DNA of 64,000 nt from Asinibacterium sp. OR53 (lineage in GTDB: Bacteria; Bacteroidota; Bacteroidia; Chitinophagales; Chitinophagaceae): contig NZ_KI911562.1 in the NCBI RefSeq assembly GCF_000515315.1, positions 1,813,501 to 1,877,500 of the forward strand, in the 5' to 3' direction. The translations under genes and the position numbers were made by a program. The first letter of the stretch is position 1; each line of letters begins with the position of its first letter. This document shows positions 34,203 to 45,300 of the stretch, one piece after another. The notes below the pieces were generated by a model. It ran no database searches. It was not told the origin of the DNA and saw only the letters and a list, made by a program, of their open reading frames with translations.

Positions 34203-36035
34203 TTAATCCTGACTCAGGTTTAATTGAATCTGCAATTCATCCAATTGCTTATCATCAATAGAACTGGGCGCATCCAGCATCACATCACGGCCACTGTTAT
34301 TCTTGGGGAAAGCGATGAAGTCGCGAATACTTTCACTGCCACCCAGGATGGCGCAAAGACGATCGAAACCAAAAGCTATTCCCCCATGCGGCGGTGCGCC
34401 GAATTCAAAAGCACCCAACAGGAAACCGAACTTATGTAACGCTTCCTCCTGGCTCATGCCCAAAGCAGTAAACATTTTTTCCTGCAAAGCGCGCTGGTAG
34501 ATACGGATCGATCCGCCACCGATTTCATTTCCATTCAGCACCATATCATAAGCATTGGCCTTGATATGGTTATAGGGATGCTCCAGGTATTTTTCTGCAT
34601 TTTCAATCACCGGGTTGTTATTGATCATCACATCAATATGATCGGGTTTGGGTGAAGTGAATGGATGGTGACGCGCTACCCAGCGGTTTTCTTCTTCGGC
34701 ATATTCGAACAGCGGGAAATCCATCACCCATAAAAGTTTGAACTCATCTTCTTTGCGAAGTCCCAGGCGCCTGCCCATTTCCAGTCGCAATTCACTGATG
34801 GCTTTGCGGGTGCGCTCTTCACGACCGGCCAGTATCAATACCAGGTCGCCCGCTGCGGCCCCTGCTGCATGCGCAATGGCTTTCAGTTTTTCTTCGGGAT
34901 AAAATTTATCTACACTGCTCTTGTAACTGCCATCTGCATTGCATTTGATGAATACAAGTCCCTGCATGCCTATCTGCGGGCGCTTCACCCAGTCGGTCAG
35001 TTCATCGGTTTGTTTACGGGTGTACTCGCTGCAACCGGGTGCTGCAATGGCCAGTACGGTTTCTGCATTGTCGAATACGCCAAAACCGGCGCCGTTGATG
35101 AGTTCGCCAATGGCTTCTATTTTGCCATTTCGGGTGAAAGCCGATTTCAGGTTGGCGATCTTCATGCCAAAGCGGATATCGGGCTTGTCGTTACCGTACT
35201 GCCACATGGCATCTTCCCAACTCATGCGTTCTACCTTTTCGGTATAGTCTATGCTCTTTACATCTTTAAAAATGCGCTTGATCAACCCTTCGAACATGTT
35301 CAGGATGTCTTCCTGCTCTACGAATGCCATCTCACAGTCGATCTGTGTAAACTCCGGCTGCCTGTCCGCTCGCAGGTCTTCATCGCGGAAACATTTCACA
35401 ATTTGATAATAGCGGTCATACCCGCTTACCATGAGCAATTGCTTGAATGTTTGCGGCGATTGCGGTAAAGCATAAAACTGACCGGGATTCATACGGGAGG
35501 GCACCACAAAATCGCGGGCGCCTTCGGGTGTGGACTTGATCAGGAAAGGCGTTTCAATGTCCATGAACTGGTTCTCATGCAGGTAGTTTCGCGCTGAGCG
35601 ATTCACGGCATAGCGCAGTTCCAGGTTCTTCTTCACGGCATTGCGACGGAGGTCCAGGTAACGGTATTTCATGCGCAGATCATCGCCTCCATCGGTATCA
35701 TCCTGTATGGTAAAAGGCGGAACGACCGACTTATTCAATACGGTGAATGATTGTATGTTGATTTCAATCTCACCGGTTGCAATATGAGCATTCTTGCTGC
35801 TGCGTTCCGCTACCAGGCCGGTAGCCTGTAAAACGAATTCACGCCCCAGCGGATTTTCATCCAGCACTTTATTGAGTTCTTCTCCGAACAGCAACTGGGT
35901 AATGCCATAGCGGTCGCGCAGGTCCACAAAAGTAATGGCGCCGAATTTGCGAACGGTCTGTACCCATCCGGCCAGGGTTACTTGTTTATTTACATCACCA
36001 ATCCTTAATTCTCCACAGGTATGAGAGCGATACAT
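34203..36035 (-). CDS. aspS: Aspartyl-tRNA synthetase
   Basis: 610 residues from ATG 36035, giving the family N-terminus [11 protein letters not shown] (a TTG two codons upstream is less likely). Class II synthetase with an N-terminal OB-fold anticodon-binding domain (about 1-105), catalytic motifs 1-3 ([34 protein letters not shown] near the C-terminus) and the bacterial GAD insertion (about 290-410). The order matches bacterial AspRS. A TATATTTG element lies 25 bp upstream at 36060-36067. It leads a probable operon with a membrane protein gene and rarA, and is divergent from an MFS transporter. Confidence 0.97.
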   Translation of the reverse strand: MYRSHTCGELRIGDVNKQVTLAGWVQTVRKFGAITFVDLRDRYGITQLLFGEELNKVLDENPLGREFVLQATGLVAERSSKNAHIATGEIEINIQSFTVLNKSVVPPFTIQDDTDGGDDLRMKYRYLDLRRNAVKKNLELRYAVNRSARNYLHENQFMDIETPFLIKSTPEGARDFVVPSRMNPGQFYALPQSPQTFKQLLMVSGYDRYYQIVKCFRDEDLRADRQPEFTQIDCEMAFVEQEDILNMFEGLIKRIFKDVKSIDYTEKVERMSWEDAMWQYGNDKPDIRFGMKIANLKSAFTRNGKIEAIGELINGAGFGVFDNAETVLAIAAPGCSEYTRKQTDELTDWVKRPQIGMQGLVFIKCNADGSYKSSVDKFYPEEKLKAIAHAAGAAAGDLVLILAGREERTRKAISELRLEMGRRLGLRKEDEFKLLWVMDFPLFEYAEEENRWVARHHPFTSPKPDHIDVMINNNPVIENAEKYLEHPYNHIKANAYDMVLNGNEIGGGSIRIYQRALQEKMFTALGMSQEEALHKFGFLLGAFEFGAPPHGGIAFGFDRLCAILGGSESIRDFIAFPKNNSGRDVMLDAPSSIDDKQLDELQIQLNLSQD

Positions 36036-36059
36036 AATCAATGTCTTTTATACGGTCCG

Positions 36060-36067
36060 CAAATATA
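36060..36067 (-). promoter_or_regulatory. Putative -7 element (TATATTTG) of aspS
   Basis: Exact TAnnTTTG on the minus strand, 25 bp before the aspS start at 36035, in the 94-bp space shared with the divergent MFS gene. No clear -33 box. Confidence 0.45.
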
Positions 36068-36129
36068 GCCGAAATGGCCGTTTGCATGAAATGATGGTAT
36101 TCCATGAATTTGGTTGCATCTTTGTGGGA

Positions 36130-37272
36130 ATGACAGCAGCAACTTCTTCCAGGCGAAGCCACAGATGGGCTGTAGCCGTTTTTTTCTTCCTGGCCGGCCT
36201 CTGCTTTGCCAGTTGGGCCAGCAGGATACCCGATATCAAACAAAAATTAGAACTGAACGATGCAGGGTTGGGAGCCGTACTGGTAGCGTTGCCGGTAGGA
36301 CTCATGACCAGCTTACCCATTGCAGGCTGGCTGGTATCTCGCTGGGGCAGTAAAAAAGTAGTGATCCTGGCTGCAACCGGTTACCCGCTCACCCTGGTAT
36401 TCCTGGGTGCGGTACAACATTCCTGGCAACTGGCAGCCGTATTATTTGTATTCGGCTTATTCGGTAATTTGTTCAATATTTCTGTAAATACGCAGGCGGT
36501 AGGGGTAGAGGCTTTGTACAAGCGTCCCATCATGGCCTCTTTCCACGGTACCTGGAGCCTGGCAGGATTTTCCGGGGCCGCCATCGGCACCCTGGCTGTA
36601 TCGGGCAGCCTGGCTCCGCTGTATCATTTTGCACTGATCTGTAGTGCGGTGATACTGACCTTACTGATTACCCGTACTTACCTGTTACCCACCGATGCGG
36701 GCAAAAGCAACCAGCCCATTTTTGCCAAGCCGGATGCGGCCATTCTCAAACTCGGACTCATCGCTTTCGGCAGCATGGTTTGTGAAGGAACCATGTTCGA
36801 CTGGAGCGGCGTATATTTTCAGAAAGTGGTTATGGTGCCGGAGCAACAGATCACCATGGGTTATGTAGCTTTTATGAGTACGATGGCGGGCGGGCGTTTT
36901 ATCGGCGACCGGCTCACTGCCCGGCTGGGCGCAAAGCGCATGCTGCAATGCAGTGGATTGGTCATTGCGGTTGGATTGTTTACTGCTGTTTTGTTTCCTA
37001 CAATGATACCTGCAACTATAGGCTTTTTATTAGTGGGTATCGGCGTATCATCCGTAGTACCACTGGTGTATAGTTCTGCCGGTAAATCCAAAACCATGTT
37101 GCCGGGTGTTGCACTCGCAGCAGTGTCTACTATCGGCTTCTTTGGCTTTTTATTCGGTCCGCCGCTGATCGGTTTCATCGCACAGGCAGCCAGCCTGCGC
37201 GTGTCGTTCAGCGTTATTGCCTGCTTCGGACTGTGTACCGCTTTACTGGCATCCTTCATGCGATGGAATTGA
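36130..37272 (+). CDS. MFS transporter
   Basis: 380 residues from ATG 36130. The frame is open to 36082, but the extra 16 residues would begin upstream of the probable promoter (CATCTTTG, 36117-36124). About twelve membrane helices alternate with short loops; GWLVSRWGSKKV between helices 2 and 3 is the MFS loop motif and GDRLTARLGAKRM its counterpart in the second half. The pattern (WASRIPDIKQKLELNDAGLG near the start) resembles YbjJ-type inner-membrane transporters with unknown substrate. It is divergent from aspS and has no co-directional partner closer than 125 bp. Confidence 0.85.
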   Translation: MTAATSSRRSHRWAVAVFFFLAGLCFASWASRIPDIKQKLELNDAGLGAVLVALPVGLMTSLPIAGWLVSRWGSKKVVILAATGYPLTLVFLGAVQHSWQLAAVLFVFGLFGNLFNISVNTQAVGVEALYKRPIMASFHGTWSLAGFSGAAIGTLAVSGSLAPLYHFALICSAVILTLLITRTYLLPTDAGKSNQPIFAKPDAAILKLGLIAFGSMVCEGTMFDWSGVYFQKVVMVPEQQITMGYVAFMSTMAGGRFIGDRLTARLGAKRMLQCSGLVIAVGLFTAVLFPTMIPATIGFLLVGIGVSSVVPLVYSSAGKSKTMLPGVALAAVSTIGFFGFLFGPPLIGFIAQAASLRVSFSVIACFGLCTALLASFMRWN

Positions 37273-37397
37273 GCGCATCCCTGCATAATCGTTAAAAAAA
37301 AACTAAATGCAGCGGGTTCCTTTGCCAAACCTGTTTCTGGTAAAAGAATTGAATAGGTATGAGTGAACAACATTCATTCACCTTTCAATGATTTGAC

Positions 37398-37856
37398 ATG
37401 AAAAGACTACTACTTATTTCAACGACAATACTTCTGTTATTTTCGTTCAGCTCCTGTACCAAGACGGTGGTAGTAGCAGATGGCGGTATGCCGGTTGCAG
37501 GCTCCTGGGTATTGGCAGAAGCTTCACAACACACCAGCTATGGCTGGCAATTGGTGCACACGGGACTCGAAAACGGCGTGTTTTATTTTTATAACGATGG
37601 AGGCGCCACATACAGCGATGCAGCTATCAACATGCAAGGAAGCTGGGCCATGCGGTATACCAGCGGAGGTTACTACGACCGTTATGGCGATTATTATTCC
37701 GGATCTCACTATGCATTTGAAATACATCTGCGCGACAGGTACAGCGCCGGCTCGGTAGACTTGTTTTTCGATGAAGCGATTGTGTCAGGTAATACATTGA
37801 TCGCTACTTACTATAACGGTAACTATGTATCGCGTTATATATTCAACAGATATTGA
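37398..37856 (+). CDS. Small lipoprotein, unknown function
   Basis: 152 residues. The lipobox FSFSSC puts the lipidated cysteine at residue 20. The mature protein is rich in aromatic residues and glycine (a YYDRYGDYYSGSHYAF stretch) and looks all-beta, as in lipocalin-like lipoproteins of Bacteroidota that begin with a GSWVLAE-type strand. No specific family is assigned. It converges with the small membrane protein gene at 37869 (12-bp gap). A weak hairpin (TGAGTGAA/TTCATTCA, about 37360-37381) precedes it. Confidence 0.7.
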   Translation: MKRLLLISTTILLLFSFSSCTKTVVVADGGMPVAGSWVLAEASQHTSYGWQLVHTGLENGVFYFYNDGGATYSDAAINMQGSWAMRYTSGGYYDRYGDYYSGSHYAFEIHLRDRYSAGSVDLFFDEAIVSGNTLIATYYNGNYVSRYIFNRY

Positions 37857-37868
37857 TGCGTGATTTTG

Positions 37869-38282
37869 TTAAAGGGTTTCTATTTCACCTTTATGCCTGG
37901 GTTTGTACCAGCAATAATAATAGGCCAGCATGCCGATACCTAAAAGAAACGGAATCAGCGCCAGGTGTTTGTACGTGATGTGTCCGGAGATGATGTGTTC
38001 ATCGAAGTGCAGGAACTCGCTGATCATCCAGTAAGAGTTCGCAGTGATCCAGACGGTGATGGCTAGGTTGTGACATAGTTCCGATACCATCTGACGGGTT
38101 CTCCACGCGATGACGATGGAAATGACGAGGGTAGGGAAGATCATCGCAACACCCAATGGTTTCCAGATCATGCACCAGGCAATGTCTTTGAATAACCAGA
38201 ATACAATGTGCAGGTTCTCCATTTTTCTATAAGCAACGGGAATGCTGTAAGTAGCTGCGGTTGCATGGGTTTGATTGCTCAT
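37869..38282 (-). CDS. Four-helix membrane protein, unknown function
   Basis: 137 residues from ATG 38282 (MSNQTHATAA); an upstream start at 38312 and an internal ATG at 38222 are alternatives. Four hydrophobic segments (IVFWLFKDIAWCMIW; PLGVAMIFPTLVISIVIAW; the region AITVWITANSYWMI; LALIPFLLGIGMLAYYYCW) predict an integral inner-membrane protein. No family was recognised. It lies 36 bp after the DAO-type oxidoreductase gene on the same strand, so it is probably the last gene of the A2M-oxidoreductase operon. Confidence 0.68.
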   Translation of the reverse strand: MSNQTHATAATYSIPVAYRKMENLHIVFWLFKDIAWCMIWKPLGVAMIFPTLVISIVIAWRTRQMVSELCHNLAITVWITANSYWMISEFLHFDEHIISGHITYKHLALIPFLLGIGMLAYYYCWYKPRHKGEIETL

Positions 38283-38318
38283 CTGCTGTTGAGTTAGGTA
38301 TTGAGCAGGCAAGTTAAT

Positions 38319-39389
38319 TTATTGTGCTTTTCCTGCACTGAGGATTTTTGTAAAACGGCTGATGTCTGCCTGCGGCATGATGGGGTTGCCATTAACGAGG
38401 TAATCGGTGAATTCATGCGCAAAATAAGGCGCCAGCGAGCAACCCTTCGTACCCATCCCATTGAATACCCCTACGGAAGGAGTAACAGGATGCAGCCCCA
38501 CAAAAGGCCTTCTTTCCAGGTTGGCAGGCCGTTCGGAAGCGATATGGTCTTCAATGGTAAACGGCAATTTGAGCCAATAACCCAGCTGGGCTTTTACTTT
38601 TTCGAGGAAATCGGGGGAAGGCGCCAGGTCGGTAAAATCCCATTCATAAGTAGAGCCGATCCAGAACAGGTCTTCATTACCCCAGGGTACCAGGTTGATA
38701 CCCTGTTTGAAGATATGGGTACGTGGTAACCCGGGAATGTGGGCAATGATCGCCTGCCCTTTATTGGGAGCATAGGGGAGTGAGCGGAAATAAGGATTGT
38801 TGAATCCTGCGGCACCCTCACAACAGATGATCTTCGATGCTGTGATGTTTTGATAACGGACATGGTCAGGAAAAACTTCGCAATCCTGCCAGTTGAATGT
38901 TGATTCCAGCAATAGTTTTTGTTGCTTCAATTGTGAACGCCAGCGATCCAGCAAGATATGCAGGTCAATGAGCCAGCAAGGATTGATCTCTCCTACACCG
39001 AACGGATAGTTGAAATATTTTTTCCATTGATCTGCATCGTCGGGCTTGCGTAAATAATCCGTTTCCACAGGCAGGCGTTCTGCAAAAGCCAGCATCATTT
39101 GCGGAGTAGGATGAAAATCCAGGATATTGCATTGCCGGATCAGTTCAACATCGAATGCTTTTCCCCATTCTGTGTACGCATCCACCGCAAAAGGCATGAG
39201 TTTTTCTATTTCCCAGGTGCGTACAATACGGCGACCAGTAACAGGATTGATCACACCGCTGGCAACTTTGGAAGCGGTGTGCAAACGATTTTCATCAATG
39301 ACTACGACACGTTGGCCGGCCTTCAATAAATTCCAACTCAGAAAGCTTCCGCAAATGCCCTGTCCGATAATGATATAGTCTGTGGTCAT
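38319..39389 (-). CDS. DAO-family FAD oxidoreductase
   Basis: 356 residues. The N-terminal dinucleotide motif is IIGQGICGSFLSW (6-18), and SGVINPVTGRRIV (about 45-58) resembles the FAD-binding segment of MnmC-like oxidases. The C-terminal NGMGTKGCSLAPYFAHEF is the usual glycine-rich DAO tail. The family oxidises amines or amino acids (glycine, sarcosine, or the tRNA modification acted on by the MnmC C-terminal domain); the substrate here is not known. It starts 1 bp after the stop of the alpha-2-macroglobulin gene, so the two are almost certainly co-transcribed, although no functional link between them is known. Confidence 0.85.
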   Translation of the reverse strand: MTTDYIIIGQGICGSFLSWNLLKAGQRVVVIDENRLHTASKVASGVINPVTGRRIVRTWEIEKLMPFAVDAYTEWGKAFDVELIRQCNILDFHPTPQMMLAFAERLPVETDYLRKPDDADQWKKYFNYPFGVGEINPCWLIDLHILLDRWRSQLKQQKLLLESTFNWQDCEVFPDHVRYQNITASKIICCEGAAGFNNPYFRSLPYAPNKGQAIIAHIPGLPRTHIFKQGINLVPWGNEDLFWIGSTYEWDFTDLAPSPDFLEKVKAQLGYWLKLPFTIEDHIASERPANLERRPFVGLHPVTPSVGVFNGMGTKGCSLAPYFAHEFTDYLVNGNPIMPQADISRFTKILSAGKAQ

Positions 39390-39390
39390 G

Positions 39391-42300
39391 TTATTTTCCT
39401 ACCCTGATGTTGAATCCTTCGGAATGGCTGTTGAACTCGGGCGCGTACATACACTGGATCGTCGCTATGCCAACCGAGAAAACGCCGGTTTGGGTTACAA
39501 AGGTCGGGTATTCGAAAACATAAGTGCCTTTCCGCAGGTAACTAATGAAGAAATTCGTGCTGGCATCTCTTGTACTCTCGTAATAACCCAGTCCATCCTG
39601 CCATTTGTAAGCACTTAATACATTCACCGGCTCCATGGCAGCCGCCCGCATGTCTTTGAGGTGCAGGTATTCCATGTCGCGGTCGCTTTTCAATTCTATC
39701 CGTACCACCACTTTATCACCCAGTTTTAATTCTTCTCCTTCTTTAACCGGATCGAGCGCTTTGCCATTTTCTGTGTTTCTTTCCACAAATAATTTTCTTG
39801 ATAACGATAAAGGAGTAGCTGCGGCTGTGATCTTGTCAAGGTTTTCAAAATATTGCCAGTACACACTACCCCAACTGGGAGGCTGTTCGTTATAACTGCG
39901 TGTTGAAGCGATCTGCACAGTAACAGCGCCCATTTCGGGTTTTACAGATTTGCCATCGATATGTGTATTAAAATAACCAGTACCAGCCTGCTGCTTTCCA
40001 GTATTATTATTGATGGTATAATTGCCCAGACGGATAGACAATTTGCTTTCGGTGTTGAGCCACCCGCTGCCACTTTGCAATAAGGCATAACAGGCATCAG
40101 CGGTAGCTACAGTCGTTTTCCAGTTATTGGTTTGTTTGTTCAATAACAACCAGGTTCTCGCTTTGTTGATGGCAGACAATAAAGACTTGCTTTTGTTATC
40201 CTGTTGTAATTCCTGCAGGAATGAGATCATTATACTTTGATGCTCAATAGGTGAGGTATACCAGAAACAGGTCTGCTGCGATTTCCAGTGAAGACTGCCT
40301 TGCGCAGTATTTTCAACCGTATTTTCCAGTATGGAAGGAAGGAGGGTGGTGTTCACAAATTGCACGTCATTGTTGCGGTAAAAGGCCAGCCCCAACATGG
40401 CCTGGTTATATTGATTCTGATCATTCCAATGTTGTTTGCCAGCGTTATAAAAATACCGGTAGGCTTCGGGAGCAGTTTGTGCAATATCCTTGAAAAAACT
40501 GCGCATATACAGGTATTGAATTTGTTCGGAAGACAATTGCCATTGCTTATGACCGGTAGTTTTATTTTGGTGGATGCTTTGATAGTCTTCCTGCATTTTA
40601 TTATCAAGCCATTTAATAGCATTGCCAATAATAGGATTGAGGCGTGAGGCCATACCAGCGTTGAATGCACCCAGCCGTTTCAGCTTGCCAATGCCGGTAA
40701 GAATATAATTGGTCATATACCGGTCTTCATACCCTCCTTTGAACCATGCAAAGCCACCACTGGGCAATTGTAACTGCTGTAATTTTTCAATGAACTGGTC
40801 GGTTTGTTGATCAAGCTTTGCAAGGTCCAGCAGCAAAGCCAGGTTCTTTGACTGGCTCGCTTCGTTCTCAGCATCAAAAACCCAGGGCGTTTCTTCTATC
40901 AATAGTTGTTTCAGCGCCTGGTTCTTTTGCAGGTTGCTTTGTGCAGCGCTGGTATCTGTTATCCATTGATCCAATACCTGTTTGATCTTTGGATTCTTTT
41001 GCAGGATATAAGCGGCAAGCGCATTGGCATACACACGGTTGAACGTTTGCTCTGCACATTCGTAGGGATATTCGATAAGATAAGGCAAGGCTTTTACCGC
41101 ATACCAGGTGGGATTGGTCGTGTATTCAACCGTTAACCCTTCATGCGTAAGCGTTTCGCTGGATGTGTACAGCAGTTTCTCAAAGCGGAACGACTGCGTA
41201 GTATCTTTCTGAAGGAACAACGGCAGACTTTCGGTAACCAATATACGGTTGGTGACAACAGGCAGGGTATTTTCTTCCCCATCACTGTAATTGCCCGCTT
41301 TTGCTACAATTCGCCAGGTGAGTGGTTTGTTGAAACTGAAAGGCACCTGTATCGGGAATTTAACAATAGTACTTTTTCCTGGCTCAGCGGTAAAATATTG
41401 AAGAGGGAAAACGTTCTGGAACCAGCCATCCACCGGCGTTCCGGTAGTAGCGTCGATCAGCTCAAGTGTTGCCTGGCCTGTTAGTTCCTGTGCCCCCAGG
41501 TTGGCGATCTTACTACTCAATTCAACCTGGTCGCCTTCGCGAAGAAAACGTGGCAGATTGGGTTGTACCATGAGTGTTTTTTGGGTTATGATTGATTGTG
41601 TAGCAGCGCCAAAAGCAAGGTCTTTCGTATGTGCGAGAGTCATCCATTTCCAGGTGGTAAGTGCCTCCGGCATGGTAAAGCTGAAACCATAATTGCCCAG
41701 TGAGTCGGCATAAAGTTGCGGGAAGAAGAAAGCGGTTTCGTTGAAATCAGTTCTTATTTTCTGCGGCTCGATCTTTTTGTTATTGACGATAGTATCGCCG
41801 TTGGCATTAACAGAGAGACTGCTGTTGTCTGTCCTTGAATAATCGGCGTAAGATATTTTATTTCTACCGGCTGCACCCACCGTTACTACTTCATTCAGCA
41901 TTTCCGGACTAGGATGTAACTGAACACTTATCGAAGCCGTAGAATCATTCTCCCATTTTATGCTATACCTGCTCCAAAATTCATTGGCATTAACAGGCAA
42001 ATGATCATAAGTATGTTCAATAAATTCAACATCAGGTACTGCTAGGTAATTCTGGTTGGCAGTTGCTGCGCTGAAATTAGTAGATGCAATAAAACCATTC
42101 CGCCAATAATTGGTTTCCCAAATAGCAGGTATGTTCCAGCCATGCGGTTTGAATTGGTCCAATGAAGCATCATACATACCGGTAAGCAATTCTGCGGCTT
42201 GCTGCTGGCCTTTCTCTCCCTTCACCTGTACAGTCCATTGTTCCTTGCTTCCGGGCTCGGTGTGGTTACGGAAACTGGCATAGCTCACTGTCAATTGCTT

Positions 42301-45300
42301 ATTCGTCCAGGGAACGAGCACATTATACTGGCTGGTATAAACCCTGTTGTTGTAAACAAAGACTTCAGCAATCCCAACACCCCCGCGGTCCGCTTCAGTT
42401 GTTGTAAACGCAATGGTTTCAAATCCTTTATTGCGGGTATTAAAACTATAAGCTCTTCCGGCTTTCCCCGGACGGTCGGTTCTGCGAATTACATAAACCT
42501 GGTCGGCCATCGAAGCAGCATAAAACCTGGCTGTATCACCCGGCAGCGCCATTCCCTTAATTGTATAACTGAATTGATACGATGCAGTAGTGTATGGTCC
42601 TTTGGTGATGCTAAACAGCTGTATGTATTTAATGTCTTTCACTTCCTGTCCGTATGCATCGGTAGCAACAGATTCGATCTTGTAATAGCCACTGTGTAAT
42701 ATGCCCGGAGTCAATTGCCAGGTTCCGCTTTCTTTGGTATCGATGGTAGAAGATGTTACAACGGCCCCAGCTTTCCATGTCCGGTAATTCGATTCATTCT
42801 CATATTCATCATTCGGAAAATACCTGGTAAACTCATCGCGACTCATCACGAACAGATCAGGATTCTGCCAGTAACGTTTTCTCACAGGTTGTTGCGGCGC
42901 CTCCAGCGGATAGATGCTGACATGCACTTTAACCTGTTCCGGCTGCCCGTCGAGATTGGTTGCACTCAACTTGAGTTGGGCAAAACTGTCAGTGGGCAAT
43001 ACATCTGGTATATTGGCCTGCAGTATAATAGACGCATAACCAACTTTTACGATGGTGCTGGCCGTACGCGTTTCGCCGTTGATATCCGTTATGCTCACCG
43101 ATACTTCGAAATTGAATACAGGATTGGCTTCCCTGTTCGCATGATCATCTGCCAATGCTTTGAAGGGAATATTGAATTTGCCATGATCATCGGTGGTTAC
43201 TTCACCATGTGCAATTTCTATCGAAGGCGATTGCATTGGTATGTAATTGCCGCGCAGCCAGGGGTTCAGGTAACGGGTATTTCTTTTAACAGTATAGCTA
43301 ACTTTAGCGCCGTTGATGCTATTGCCGGCATAGGCAGTGGCATTGCCATGCACAGTTACCGAATCATTCAGGCGATAACTGCCTTTTACTTTGTCAAAAC
43401 CGGCAAAGAACCTGGGCCTTTTGTAAGCTTCAACAGAAACAGCAGCGCTTGAATAGATCTTCCAGTTTGTTTGAATGGAAAAAATACCAGTCAGTGTATT
43501 TTGTGGAACCTGGAACCGGCCGCTGAATGAACCATAGTCATTCAGTGAGAAATGAACAGAATCCACCCTTTTGCCATTAACATTGTACAGGTACACCCAG
43601 CCTGAATCTTTACGGGTAATCAACCTGCTCATCCTGGTCTGGCGATTTTTTTTAACAGCAATGCCTTTGAAATAAACGTACTGCCCCGGCCTGTAAATAG
43701 AACGGTCGGTAAAAAAGAATATCCTGCTGTTGCCGTTTTCGAAATCATCCGCTTCGGTATCCTGTACATCATCGATGGATAGATCGTTTTGGTAAGGAAT
43801 GAATTCAGTTGCATCGAGTCGGAGCTCATCTTTTCCTTTGCTGAAAACATACCGGGTATTGCGGCTTCGATTGTTCGTTTCACGGTACATGAAATAACCA
43901 TTCCGGTCTGTTTGCTTATTGTCAATAAGGCGTTGCTCGCTAAAGATGGCCACATTTACATTCGCTAATGGCTGGCCGTTCTCACGGTTCAGCACAAAGA
44001 AATCACGATCATTACGGACATAACTGATATTGGAAACAGAAAAGAACTGAACACTCAGTTTGTTGAGGCTGTCATTGAATAGCGGACTGTTTGAACACAA
44101 CAGAGCATAACGGCCAACAGCAAGCCCGTCTATCTTGATCTCAACAGCGTGCTGCCGGTAATCATTGGTAACAGGCAGCGCCTGGGAGAAGGCCCTGTAT
44201 GTTTCCAATGAAGTGATCTTCTTCCAGTAACCGTCTTCCCAATACTGGTTGGGCAGTTCTTTTGTATCAATGCGTATGATCCTTGCATAAACAGTGTCGA
44301 TGTTTCGGAAACTTACCAATGCCCGGAAGGGTTTACCGGGAATATTTACTTGTTCGGTTTGAGAGCTTAACTCTTTTGCTGCGATCAGTGATAACAATGG
44401 CTGGAAATCGTTACGCCAGGGATTGTTTTTGTCAATACTGGAAAGCGCATTGTCAATGATTTTTTTTGCCTTTACATAAGCATAACGATTGCTGGTGTCT
44501 ACCGATGCCTGGTAGTTACCAGCCTTTTGCAACTCCAGTTGCGCCAGGTCTATCCAGGCTTTTGCAATGGATGACACCTGTTTGTTGTTTGATATAATCG
44601 TTTCCAGTGCAGACCTGTAAGCCGATTCCTTGTTGTTGAACTGTGCATGACCATACACCCATTCAATCCGTTCGATATCGGTTTCCACCAACTCATCGGC
44701 ATTCGTGGTAACAGTTAAGAGGTGCTGGTATAATTGAAGGGCAATCAGTTCAAGCTTGCTGTTATCCTTTGCAAGAAATGGATGCCTGATAAATGCATCT
44801 CTTCCTGATAAAGCAACGGGATCGCTGATCCTGGAAACATACAGCGGATCGTTTGAATAAGGGTCGCCCGATTTGAAGTACACCAATGCTTCATTGGCCA
44901 GCAAATGATATAAGGAAGAACAGTGCCTGTTGCCTTTGATCAATATGGCTTCAAAATCTTTGAGACTGGTATGAAGTAATATTTCTTTATCGGCTAAAGC
45001 TTCCAGGAAATATTGCGTGATGGCTTTGTGAAAATCAGCAATGCCCCAGGTGCTTATATCAGCTTTGGCATAATGAACAGTCGCTTTCCGGTTGTAAAAG
45101 CGCCAACGGTACCTATTGAAGTATTCATACAGTTTTTTTGCTACCAACGCTTTCAGGATGCTTTTTTGAACAGTATTGTCGGTGTTGTCGATAGAAGCCA
45201 GTAATGTTTGCACTGCCCGGCTGGGATCATTTTCCGACAACTGGTCTTGCAGCGAATATCGATAAATGAGGCATTTGATAACCTGTGCCTGTTGCTGCTG